Assembly (NCBI RefSeq): GCF_008831285.2
Contig: NC_045151.1
Coordinates: 3,097,544 to 3,161,543 of the forward strand
From: Nymphaea colorata
Taxonomy: Eukaryota > Streptophyta > Magnoliopsida > Nymphaeales > Nymphaeaceae
Length of the DNA: 64,000 bases
Reading direction: 5' to 3'
Shown: positions 53,201-63,346 of the stretch, in pieces
Layout of the letters: every line of letters begins with the position of its first letter
How positions within the stretch are numbered: position 1 is the stretch's first letter
Made by a program: the position numbers and the translations under genes
Notes under the pieces: model-generated
What the model saw: the letters and a program-made list of their open reading frames with translations, nothing else
Databases searched by the model: none
What the model was told of the DNA's origin: nothing

Positions 53201-55553
53201 CATAACCTTCAGTACCTAGTAGCAATCCTTCACAAGATAAACAACTCTCATGAGGTCCAGAGGAAGATCTGAAGCTTAGAAATAAATCAAGACTGTAAAT
53301 TGGATTTCTTAGAACATATAACATAAACAAGGCCAGTATGACACAGACTTGGTTCACAAGTGAAACAATATGTTTCTCATTATCGAGTGATGAAGTCAAA
53401 ATGACAACAATATGCTTCAGTAAAGTGACTACAATATGCTTCAGTAAAGTGACTATCAGAACAATGAATCCTTTGTCTCCAATATCTGGATATCATAACT
53501 AACAGACAAAAAAGTTTCCATGTATCTTGAAATATAACAGAAACATGACAGTAATTTATACACATAAGACACTCCAAAAATTTATACACATAAGACACTC
53601 CAAATCCTTTCAAATTACATTGCCATTCAAAAATTTGGAGGTTTATATTGTCAGTGTCACACTAGGAAAGCATATTTTTGGTATTTGCGAAGAAATGGGG
53701 GGGGGGGGCTGTGTAATAGAACTGATGCGGCAAATTCTGTAAGCAGCACATGCCAGCTTCAAAACTATTTTCATCATGCACTTACATCTACGAACTGCTG
53801 GGTTTCAATGGCCATTCATGCACTATATAGTTCCTTGCTTACTCTAACCCATGTTATACTTGTATGGTTAATCCTGTCATATATGCATAATGACAAAATG
53901 GGACAACAGTTATCCTCCCATATCAGCAGAACAAACATAGGGAGTTCTGGTATTCAATGTACATTTACAAATATTCAAAGTCCAAAAGCCATGATGTTTG
54001 ATCGAACCTCATGCACTATCCATAACATGACACACTGCGATTGTCAGTACTGTGCAAAGAAATAACTTAATAAATGATACATTTTAGAAAACGATCAAAT
54101 TTTGGAGTCTCGCATCTGCAACACTTAATCATGAGAAGAAAAAGCATGGAGAAAGATTATGAGGAAATACATTTGCCCTCGTTCTTTGATCAACATCAGT
54201 ATTTGGAGATAGCTCCCCATCAACAACTGACAGTAGCATGTTTGTTGCGAACTGTTCAATTTTTTCTGATAAATAACTGAGATGATATAGTTTATTTGCA
54301 ACCTGCAATAGAAAGGCAGATAGAAGAATAATATGGTAAATGGAGATTAGCTGAAGCAATGGCAATATCAACTGAATTTGCATGAGCAACAAGAAAGATG
54401 AAGTAACTATGCAGCAAACATGGTGTTTATGTCATAAAGAACAATGATGACTAAGTACTTCAAGAAAATTCTTCACTGCCACTAACACATACCAGACGAA
54501 TTGCTTTAGCTCGGACATCATCTTGCGCATGAACAGCACTCTGCAAATTATAGTATTCATTAAATTGCCTGTAACTATCTATCAAAATAACGACAAATGA
54601 AGGATCATTTTGAAGATCATAAATACTGTCAGTGAAAAATACAGATGGTAATACTCCAAGTTCCTCACAGCCCCATTTGACCTGAACGAAACATGAAGCA
54701 TACAGTCGCACCCCATCATGTTTTTTTGGAAAAAGGATTGTTTAACAAAATTATATAAGGGAACTGACCCCCTCAATGTCTGCTCATACAAGTATCAGCT
54801 ATTAGATATGCCCACTAGCTTTTAGAACTTAGACTTAATACTCTCAAATAGAACTGCAATATCCGCATGCAGAGGACAGACAAGCATAAGCATGCAACTA
54901 GAAAATATGCTACCTATCTATGAACTAGAACCAAGATAAATAATAAAGTTGAATATTTAGGTTCATAACAGCAGGTTCATGTGTAACTACACAAACAGAC
55001 AAAAATTGCTCTGTCCAGAAGAAGAAAAATGAAAAACATGCAACTAATGCAATATTTTAATTTTTTAAGCAACTCAGAAATATCACCTCACCTTTAGAAC
55101 AATATCCAAGCAGGACTGACGAACCAGTGGACGCCCTAAAATCAAGCTCCAAAGAGCACCAAGACCCTGTGTGACACGTTCAACTTCCACATTGTATGTT
55201 TCATGTCCATTGTGCTCAACTGGTTCTGGATGGCAAAGTTCCTCCAATAGTTGCAATGCTGAATTGGGCAATGCAGGAGCCTCTCCAAGGAGCCTACTAA
55301 GAGATTTATCAGAGGCTGGAAAATTATCACGTAAGTCCTTGACCTGAAAACACAGACACATAAAAACGATAAAAATACTGTAATAAACAACTTCGTGAAT
55401 GATAATTTCAGGCAAATAAATTTCTGTAATTCATACCACAGAAACAAGAAACTGTTCATAGATTGTCTCATAATATGAGAAGTAGCATCCTCCAGATTGT
55501 GATACCATGGCTGCATGCAAATGGTACAATATATGCATGGACAGGTCATGTCC
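40335..55553 (-). CDS. ESP4: symplekin (ESP4/PTA1-like), C-terminal 564 residues; N-terminus beyond window
   Basis: Symplekin is the HEAT-repeat scaffold of the nuclear pre-mRNA cleavage and polyadenylation complex; Arabidopsis ESP4 is the reference homologue. Seventeen minus-strand exons join in frame: 55437-55553, 55092-55343, 54493-54540, 54171-54302, 52293-52457, 52108-52170, 51892-52002, 51718-51801, 51320-51367, 49690-49764, 41891-41986, 41725-41805, 41581-41652, 41128-41172, 40791-40874, 40614-40717, 40335-40452. All introns are GT-AG and nearly all are phase 0. Diagnostic blocks are SDKSLSRLLGEAP, RVTQGLGALWSLIL, RAKAIRLVANKLY (split by an intron), QAQRCMSLYFALCTK, IPILVRNIGSS, then the Symplekin_C region from VLPIFPKLVDLP through VFTQQVLAKALNQL, VEQIPLPLLFMRTV and MPKLWVGFLKCA to STLAVLGLVNEK. 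The family is about 1300-1470 residues, so roughly the N-terminal 60% is to the right. No stops or shifts: it looks functional. Confidence 0.93.
43077..43608. mobile_element. GC-rich hAT MITE with perfect 8-bp TSD
   Basis: The left end is TAGGCTTGGGCGTCGGG and the reverse complement of the right end is TAGGGGTGGGCATCGGG. ATAAATAA is repeated exactly outside both ends (43069-43076 and 43609-43616), which fixes 532 bp and the hAT superfamily. The arms are very GC-rich (CCGGGTACCGGGCCCGG words). The centre, about 43200-43530, is a CCTCCT/CCCCCAT-type tract. It codes for nothing, although the bias opens long frames on both strands. It is the best-defined member of the GGGCCG-rich family. Confidence 0.9.
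44384..44590. repeat. short repeated words in the hAT 5' non-coding region
   Basis: TGCTTATGCTTCT.TTGTCGG occurs three times (near 44386, 44485 and 44538), with TTCCCTCTTTT words between the copies. It lies upstream of the transposase ATG, within the region expected to be its leader or promoter. Confidence 0.7.
44960..47224 (+). pseudogene. hAT transposase (BED zinc finger, DUF659-like core, C-terminal dimerisation), broken
   Basis: From the ATG at 44960, residues 35-90 form a BED finger (WRYVKKLG, CNFCNKTF, then the distal KAHLLHIPC region). The catalytic core follows: GYVPPSSEK, SIVSDGWTD with the first acidic residue, TDNAPVC, and CVAHSINLALK. The dimerisation domain is WWLCFGAATPNLQQLALK to SCCERNWSTYSQIHNIKRNK. 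After a short intron (GT at 46927, AG before 47065) an acidic tail ends at 47224. Breaks: a frame change near the A run at 45358-45369, another near the T run at 45456-45463, an in-frame TAG at 45902 where relatives have Trp, a shift with probable short deletion near 46280, and a shift near 46585. It cannot make transposase as it stands. Degradation is modest, so the insertion is not ancient. Confidence 0.92.
50228..50257. repeat. (TC)n microsatellite
   Basis: A TC run in the symplekin intron between exons 51320-51367 and 49690-49764. Confidence 0.95.
50480..50830. repeat. diverged direct repeat in a symplekin intron
   Basis: About 50483-50640 and 50657-50822 share the order AACAAAGGGGCCACCAGCAAG-type, TTTG.TGGAAAATTGAAACAA, CTCACAGAAAGG, GGGACCC.ATCTTTCTGTT and AATTGATT. 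This is an old tandem duplication of about 175 bp. Confidence 0.75.
51448..51650 (+). repeat. possible SINE or other short retroelement in a symplekin intron
   Basis: The stretch has GGTGCAGTTCGGTGGTTAGG, which resembles an A-box region, followed by GC-richer sequence (GAGCCACCAGGGATTATGCC) unlike the surrounding AT-rich intron. No tail or TSD was found. It differs in composition and carries no open frame, so a short inserted retroelement is the best guess. Confidence 0.3.
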
Positions 55554-56960
55554 CTGGCAAAAAAAACGTAAGTTTCCAAAACTCAGTTAAATCTTCCTTT
55601 CTCAATCAGACAATCAACAAGAGCTGTTCTACGTCTTACAAGAAATCACACGCCTAACAAACTTCAGAGACAAATGGTGTAGCCACACATGAGCATGAAT
55701 GCACACACTATGCACATACATGTATAGCTTTCAAACAAATACTCACATACGAAAATCTACTAAAAATGCATGTTCTACATAGAGGCAACAGCTGCAGCAC
55801 TAATGATCAATACAGGTATGCCCATAAATTTGCACTAAACTAGTGCTTAAAGTTATGTAAGCTTATGCTTAGTGGTTCTAGGTGGCTAGAAAACGAGCGA
55901 CTTAGGCCGATTTCAATCTTCCTAGCCACAGAAAACAAAAATGTAAACTCCTTTCTCACTAGCACAACAATCCTCCAACCCACCCCCAGTCAGCCCTCCT
56001 TCCCTCTTCTCTGTTGGCTTTTGCTCCTTACAAAATTTTCTGTGCTCCTTCCTAAATTTTCTTTTTCCTTTTGTTTTCCTCCCATCCTCTCCTCTTCTTC
56101 CCCTTCCCCACCACCCACAATTCCTTTTCTTTTTCCTCTCCCCTCTTCTTCATTTCTTCCTGTTTGATTCACATCGGATCTTATTAATAGCATGCCTTCT
56201 TGTTCACTGTCAAATATGACTCCACTCGAAAAACATTGAATATGAACCCGATTACTAAAGACAAAAATGTTTTAGAGCAAATGCCATGTCTTAAACACAA
56301 TCAATTGTCTCCAAGACATGTGAACTGATTGGTTCTTCAGAAATTCAAAAAGGACATAGATGTTATAGTGCCAAAACTGATAGATTATTAGTTGCAAGAA
56401 TATTACATCTTGGGAAAAATGAAAATAGTGTTTATGGATGTAATACAAAATGAAATTATTGATTACTCATTCTTATCGATTTGTTTCATAATTATGAGAA
56501 TGGTAACATTGATAGAAAAATTATAATGAAAATGTTGAACATTATTTAACCAATGGATATAATTTGGCATGTTGGGTCCAAGAAGGAACATCCAATTATC
56601 CTGTTGTTCATACTAGAAGGAACAGAATGCAAACTTTAAAGACTAAAAAAATCAACATAGAGATAAAACTTTTTGAAATTCAAGATTAAAAACCAGATCT
56701 TCAAAGCTTGAAAAGAACATCAATTGTTCCGAATAGGTTTCCTTTATCATATCTTTACCACTAAACGAACCTTGTCCTTCTTGTGATACATTCATATTTT
56801 GAACCTATGGTGAAGCTAGGGACACCATGAATGGAAGGAAGCCATGAATATTGGATTGCATGAACAAGGCCCATACTTGGCCCAAGGCTACCCATTGTAA
56901 AGAAAACCAATGGGCATAGATGGTTTTATAAACTAAAAACTAGAAGTGAAGGAAGCTAAG

Positions 56961-57310
56961 CTAACTCGCACATATACTGGTACGGGAAGCGGGTACAAAC
57001 ACAGCAATTTTAAAAATTGTAGATACAGGCAGACGGCTAAGTACATATACATATATGTATATGTGAGTGCAAAATTTCATAAAAAAAATGCAAAATTAAT
57101 ATGAAACAAGTGAGAAAAATGTGAAACAGGTAATTTTGGATAATTAATATACAAAATATATATATAAAACATTAAAATGAATATGAAAAATGCAAAAATA
57201 ATATGCTTTTTTAAAATTTATGTCCAAGTGTGTCGCCGTACCCATGTCCGTCTGTCCGCATGTCAACACAGCCACGGCAGCAAAATTGCTGTACCTGTGT
57301 CACTTAGGAT
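56961..57310. mobile_element. possible non-autonomous DNA transposon in the symplekin intron
   Basis: The left end CTAACTCGCACATATACTGG is similar to the reverse complement of the right end, ATCCTAAGTGACACAGGTAC. Both arms carry ACAGCAATTTT and GGGTAC/CAGACGG words. GGAAGCTAAG precedes and GGAAGCTTAAG follows, a possible duplication differing by one base insertion. No coding. Confidence 0.4.
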
Positions 57311-57377
57311 GGAAGCTTAAGGAGGCACAAAAATAGGTTAACTGCTAAAGGTTATGCTTGACAATATTGAATTTATG

Positions 57378-57445
57378 GAGAAGCCTTTGGTTCAATGGCT
57401 AGAATGGCCACTACTAGAGCTCCTGTTGCTATAGCTTCAATCTAA
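57378..57445 (+). repeat. possible tRNA-derived SINE head
   Basis: TTTGGTTCAATGGCTAGAATGG resembles an A-box region and AGCTTCAATCTAAACCC, about 35 bases later, a B-box. The spacing fits a tRNA-derived promoter. No body, tail or TSD was resolved. Confidence 0.25.
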
Positions 57446-58689
57446 ACCCAGAAATTACATAAAACGAAATTATATTTTTATGAACATATTAAACATATAC
57501 AGATGGGTTGACAGTTCATGCCTATATCGAGAAGAATATTTGAAGAATACCATCAGTCTTTCATGTATTGTCTCTGAATATCAATTGGCAGATTTCTTCA
57601 CAACGGCGTTGTGCTCCTCGAGGTTCAGCTTTTTCCTTAGCAAATTTTTGGAAATAACACCATAAGTAGAGAGGGTGCTAGAGGTCAGTTATATATATCA
57701 TGGTCACAAAAAACCCATCTTTTTTGAAAAAAACCCGATAAAAATGTTATAAAACAATGAAAATAATGTCCTTTTCCCATTTTTTAAAAACTCCAAAATG
57801 CTTTCACATTTTCATCATGTTTTCTTCTCATTATTTTTACACTATTTTTACTTAAAATTTAAAACTTAAGTTAAATTATTTATTTTCATTTCCATCATGA
57901 ACATCATTTTATCATTTTATCGTTTTCAAAGGAGGGCCCAAAGTTAAAGTTAAATAATGATTTCTGTTGACCTATTACCATTTAAGCATGACATACGTCC
58001 CTATTTGTGAATGATGATTGCAGTGATGATGCATACAATGCTAACTTGACCATTTTTTGATGTTTGTAGCCCTATTGAAAAGCTAAATTAGACACTACCC
58101 ATAGATACAGAAATGTGGCCTCTAAGAATTAAAGGAAAAATAAAGAGTACTTTCCCCAGAAGATGTACGAGAATCATTAGAGAAAACCAAGGACTTGTTC
58201 GGTACAACTACATTGCAACTAAATATAAAGTTTGTCATTGACTATTTACTCCCATATAAAACCCATTACCTACAAAGAGTCCAAAACTGATCGCGAAGAG
58301 TCAAATGTCATGAAATTGTGATCTAAATACTCTTTCATAATGTAGAACATGGAAAATAAAAGACACCATGAATTGTAAATTTGTAATATAAATGCTCTTG
58401 AGAATGTAGAGCATGGAAAATTTAAACATGATCTAATAGACAAATTTATAAGATGTAGACTGGTCTAAAGTTTGAAAATTATAAAATGCCAAGATAGTGC
58501 CAAACGATATATACAGACATAGTACAGATTATAACGAGATTTTTACCGTGTAAATAGAAGATTTATGACTTTAATTATCATAACATCTATGACAAAATAA
58601 CCTCTATTAAATGGAGATAAAAAAATGTGTTTTTCAAAATGCTGATCTGAATGAAGAAATAGATTTGGTAACCCTCCTCCTAAGGAGAG

Positions 58690-58878
58690 TGTTAAAGAGT
58701 ATTTCTGAAGTATTAGAAAGTTAGAGAGGATGTCTTTAAACATTTTCTTACAACTGTTGGACTGTTTTTGTAAAGTGTTTGCCGTCAAAAGAGATTAGGG
58801 TTACATTAATGATCAGTCATTTTGGCTCTCTCTCTCTCCTTTCCTCAAGATCTCTCTCGTCTCTCCCAATCTATAACA
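58690..58878 (+). repeat. 5' LTR of the copia element
   Basis: The segment starts TGTTAAAGAG and ends CTATAACA, giving TGTTA...TAACA inverted termini, and is followed at once by a primer-binding site. At 189 bp it is short, as in several Ty1/copia lineages. Its right half is pyrimidine-rich (CTCTCTCTCT). The partner LTR is beyond 64000, so neither the TSD nor insertion age can be read here. Confidence 0.8.
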
Positions 58879-58892
58879 TGATATCAGAGCCC
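58879..58892 (+). other. primer-binding site for initiator methionine tRNA
   Basis: TGATATCAGAGCCC directly follows the LTR and differs by one base from TGGTATCAGAGC, the standard plant copia site complementary to the 3' end of initiator tRNA-Met. It marks the start of minus-strand DNA synthesis. Confidence 0.88.
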
Positions 58893-59409
58893 CAGATCTA
58901 GGACTGTGCTATCTAGGGTTTCACGCTCCTACCTTCATCTCTTGCCTCTCCGTCCAAGCTAGGGTTCACGTCCATATTTTTCTGCTGATTTGAAGAAAAG
59001 CAAGTATTCTGTTTGGTAAAAGGGGCTAATCACGTTTACCATGTAGAAACGTGATTAGCACCCTTGTGTTGCTGTTGTCGTCGAAGACATGGAGAAACGT
59101 TGATGAAGTTGCTGTCGTGGAAGAGGATGGTGGATTTGATCAGGATATATCAGATCTGAGTTTCTGATGCCGTGAAAAATATATATGTTGCTCAGATCTA
59201 GTTATCAGATCTGATTTTCTGTGACTGAAGAAAAAAAATCTATGAAGTGGTATATCAGATCTGCCCTAAACCGAACTGATTTTCTGAGTTTTGCCATCGT
59301 GGAAGCAGATCTGTAATGTTATATATATCAGCTCTGCCCTTTCGCTGCTGTGTGTGGAGTCACGTTGCTGTTTGAGAATGTAGTTTTGACGTGAGAAGCA
59401 ATATCCGCA

Positions 59410-59517
59410 AATCGTGAAACAACAACAAGCAAAGTGACGCTTTGTGAGGTGTGGACTGCTGCTAATCGTAAAACAACAATAAGTAAAGTGACGTTTTGTG
59501 AGATGTGGACTGCTGCT
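59410..59517 (+). repeat. 54-bp tandem repeat in the copia leader
   Basis: Two adjacent units, 59410-59463 and 59464-59517, begin AATCGT and contain AAAGTGACG.TTTGTGAG and TGTGGACTGCTGCT, with several substitutions between them. A third partial AATCGT starts at 59518. The repeat lies between primer-binding site and gag, where packaging signals are expected. Confidence 0.85.
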
Positions 59518-59897
59518 AATCGTAAGTACAAGATTTTTCAGTTGAAGCCGTTGATTTCTTTGTCGTGTGGACAGCAAGTTTATGAGAAACAGCTGTGTTT
59601 AAGAGAAGCAGCAGTCTTTTACCGTTGGGTGAAGAAGTTTCAGTCATTGACTGAAACAGTTGTTCCATACTGCCTGTTTTATATATTTTCAGATCTACTT
59701 ATTTGAGAAAGTTTCAGATATTGTTTCCTGTTTGAGATATTGCTGCCTGTTTGAGGAAGTTTCAGATTTGTTATTGGAGTCATAAGCCGCTATTCCAAAT
59801 TTGTCTGTGCTGCCTTTGATCCTTTACGTCTGATATTAGTGGACAGCAACATCCTAGACTCTTACCGTGTACACCAATCAAATTTCCTTCATTTACT

Positions 59898-61036
59898 ATG
59901 GCTGATAACAATAAATCTGAGGGCTCTACTGAATATAAGATGGCTGGAAATTCCTTCTCCTATGGAACCACGATCAAGCTTAATGGTTCAAATTATGAAA
60001 TATGGTCCAAGGTATTCATAATGTCTGTCGCTGGCCATAGAAAGAAATATATTCTTGAGGAGGATGAACCTATTGAGAAAAAAGGGATATATGCTGCGTG
60101 GGATGAAGATAATTACATTGTTATGTCTTGGATTATGAATAGTGTGGAGTCTCATATAGCCCCAACTATTGCATATTATACCAAAGCCAAGGAGATGTGG
60201 TCTTTTTTGAGGAAGACATACTCGCATGCCACTAATTTAATTAAGATCTTACAATTGGAAGAGGAGTTATGCAACATACGGCAAGGGGATCAGGACCTAT
60301 CTCAGTATTTTGCTACATTGACTGCTGCATATGAACGATTAAAGGCTCTTCGTCCACCTTGCCAGCATTGTTATGCATCACACTGTGAAACTGGAATGGT
60401 AGCAAAGTTCCTATCTGGCCTATCTCCAAAATACTCTGTGGCAAAGTCTCAAATTCTCACAGGCAGTATCTTCCAGATTTAGCAGACACGTATAATAGGT
60501 TGAGTCGTCTTGCAGTCACTCTTTCTCAGAATATGCATGACACACCAGTCTCTGCACTTGTGATATCAGGAGGACGGGGCCCTAGTTCGTTTGGTGGCAC
60601 TAGGGGACGTGGTACAGGTCGTGGTGCAGGACGCAGTAGATTTCAGTGCTCTTATTGTGGCAAAGTTGGTCATCTAGAGGATCGTTGTTGGGACAAGCAT
60701 CCTCACCTCTGTTCGAGCGTCTCCTCTGGATGTGGTGGAGGTATAATTGCCGCAGGCAAAGGTCCTTCTTCATCCCAAACAGCTCATTCAAAGGCAACAA
60801 TATATATGGTTGAGTCTTCTACTGACCCTTCCATATCTATGTCATATTCTCTTAACTTAAGTAAGGATGAATATGATCGTGTTCTTGCTCAAAGGTCTAC
60901 CTCTACCTCTACCTCTACATCTACCAATGCCACTGTTATAGATTCAGCATTCTCTGTTGGTACTCCTACTGATGATCCAAGTATGACATGGATGATAGAT
61001 TCTAGTGCTTCTAGACATTGTTGTAATCAACCATAG
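59898..61036 (+). pseudogene. copia gag and protease region
   Basis: Gag starts MADNNKSEGSTEYK at 59898 and has the LNGSNYEIWSKV block and the LEEELCNIRQGDQDLSQYF helix typical of plant copia capsid. A one-base frame change near 60465 separates 59898-60482 from 60500-61036. The second part has a CCHC zinc knuckle, CSYCGKVGHLEDRC (60647-60688), after an RGRG-rich stretch, a run of Ser-Thr repeats near 60897-60930, and the protease site WMIDSSASRH, where relatives have DSGA. A TAG at 61034 then interrupts the frame. Role in life: forming the virus-like particle and cleaving the polyprotein. Confidence 0.9.
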
Positions 61037-62385
61037 AATTTTTCATCATTTGTCAGATTCTCTACACCACAGCATGTCAGGCTTGCTGATGGCAAGCTGT
61101 CCCCTGTTTTAGGCAGCGGTGATATCCACCTTCCACATTTAGGCACTATTATACATGTGCTATATGCTCCTCAGTTTCCTGTTAACTTGGTATATGTCAA
61201 GCAGCTAGCTATGATTTAAAGTGTAAAGTCATTTTTTACTCTGGTTTTTGTTCTTTTCAGGACTTACTAACTGGGAAGATGATTGGTGGCGGCCATGAAC
61301 ATGAGGGACTGTATTTTTTGTCGATTACAGTTGATGTTGCTGCATCTTTAGTCCCTTCGAAGCCTTCTCCTTTCCAATGGCATCTCAGACTGGGTCATCC
61401 GTCAGTACCAAAACTTCGTCGCATGTTTCCAGATATTCCTGCATCAAAGTCATTCTTATGTGATGTTTGTCAGTTGGGCAAGCATACACGAAGCAGCTTT
61501 CCTTCTAGTTAGAGTCCGTCTAGTCAGAGTCTGTTTGATCTCATTCATGTGGATGTATGGGGTCCTAGTCGAGTTCCTTTTCGGTCATGTTTTCGATACT
61601 ATCTTGTTTTAGTTGATGATTTTACTAGAGTTAGTTGGGTTTTCCTATTAAGGGAAAGATCTGAGGTCAATAGTATTCTTCAGAAATTTGTCAAGGAAAT
61701 AAAAATTCAGTTTGGTCTCGTTGTCAAAAATATTCGCACTGATAATGCTCTTGAATTCAAGTCTTCCACTCTACTTCAGTTTTATGCCGATCATGGAATT
61801 CGCCCTCAATATACTTGTCCACATACGTCCCAACAAAATGGTGTAGCCGAACGCAAACATCGGCAACTCCTAAATGTGGCTCGCACCCTTATGCTACATT
61901 CTCACATGCCTGCCTATTTTTGGGGTGATGCTTTTCTTACAGCATGTTACCTCATTAATAGATTACCCTCTTCCTCCATCCAAGAACATATTCCCATTCA
62001 AATTCTATATCCAGGGCGTCCATTATTTCATTTACCTCCCAAAGTATTTGGATGCACTTGCTCTGCACATATCCTAGGCCCAAACAAAAATAAACTTGCT
62101 GCCCAAGCCATCAAATGTGTCTTTATTGGCTACTCAGCCAATCCAAAGGGATATAAATGCTTTGATCCCCTAACAAAAAAAGACATTATCAGTGCGGATG
62201 TTACCTTCTTTGAGTCTCGTCCTTATTATTCCCCGTCAAGTCCATCTCCGTCTGAGATGCATGTATCTGTCCCTCTTCCTATTCCACCAGTGTCACTGGA
62301 GTCTTTTCCACTATCTCAACCTAGGTCACATGAACGTTTCCTTGATCCTCCATTGGTTTACTCATCGTCTAGGTCCCTCTCTTAG
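61037..62385 (+). pseudogene. copia protease tail, GAG-pre-integrase and integrase region
   Basis: After the protease tail (RLADGKLSPVLGSGDI) the frame changes near 61215. The HHCC zinc domain is visible as WHLRLGHPS and CDVCQLGKH. A TAG at 61510 follows. The integrase core has HVDVWGP (first Asp), IRTDNALEF (second Asp) and QQNGVAERKHR (Glu), so the DDE triad is intact. The C-terminal part has VFGCTC, KCVFIGYS and GYKCFDP. The frame is lost again near 62370. The domain would insert element cDNA into the host chromosome. Confidence 0.92.
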
Positions 62386-63346
62386 TCGTCCACCAACATC
62401 ATCTCAAGAAGTAAGCCTCACTGATAAGACTGACTCAGGTTTAAATGATGACCATTCTGCAGCAGATCTCCCTATTGCCATTCGCAAGGGCAAGCAACAG
62501 TGCACACTGCATCCTATTTCTAATTCTGTATCTACTGACTGTCCGAGTACAAGTTTGGTGCAATTTGATCAAGCTCTATCTAGTCATATTGTCCTGTCTT
62601 CTCACCATCACGCTCTGTTAGATCCACGTTGGCGCCAAGCAATGCAAGAGGAAATGGATGCTCTTCTTTCTCGGGAGACGTAGGATTTGGTAAATCCCCC
62701 AGCACACTGTGATGTGGATGGATCAAAATGGGTATTCACCATCAAGTATCATTCTGATGGTTCGGTTGAAAGGTTCAAGGCACGTCTTGTTGCAAAACGG
62801 TATACTCAGACTTATGGTATTGACTTCTTTGAGACATTTTCGCCTGTGGCTCGGTTGGGCACTATTCGATTAATTATATCTCTTGCTGTCCAACGAGAGT
62901 GGCCTCTCTTCCAGCTGGATGTGAAAAATGTCTTCTTGTTTGGAGACTTTTTTGAAACCGTCTATATGCAGCAACCACCTGGTTTTGAGCGACAGGGGGA
63001 GTGTTCCAAGGTACGCAAATTAAATAAGGCTATTTATGAACTTAAACAGAGTCCTCGTGCATGGTTCCAGAAGCTCACTGAGGTGTTATCTAAGTGTGGA
63101 TTTCACCAATCCCAGCTTGATCATTCATTGTTTATCAAGCGAGGCTCATCAGGGATGGTGATATTGGTTGTCTATGTAGATGATATTGTTCTTACTGGGG
63201 AAAATGATCAAGAGATAGCTCAGACAAAGGAGTTTTTACAACAACACTTTGTTACTAAAGACCTTGGACAACTCCGTTATTTTCTTGGTATTGAGGTGGC
63301 TCGTAGTAATAAAGGAGTTGTAGTGTCTCAAAAAAAATGTCTTTGA
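62386..63346 (+). pseudogene. copia reverse transcriptase region
   Basis: After the linker, WRQAMQEEMDAL precedes a TAG at 62681 at a family Trp position. The polymerase reads KWVFTIKYHSDGSVERFKAR, ETFSPVARL, FQLDVKNVFLFGD and MQQPPGF, then IYELKQSPRAWF, and the catalytic YVDDIVLTG near 63175. The frame changes at an A run near 63332. Catalytic residues are kept despite the breaks. Confidence 0.93.

Larger units (their letters stand above)
55554..58689 (-). other. proximal part of the upstream symplekin intron
   Basis: The exon at 55437-55553 begins GHDLSMH after a good acceptor; in relatives the preceding residues end in a ...DYQxQK-type helix. No exon encoding it was found from 55554 to the window edge, so this intron exceeds 8.4 kb and contains the copia element. 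Apart from the candidate elements listed at 56961 and 57378, nothing else is recognised. Confidence 0.6.

Noticed and set aside
59266-59577. Minus-strand frame with an internal repeat
   Set aside because: It is the antisense of the 54-bp tandem repeat in the copia leader.
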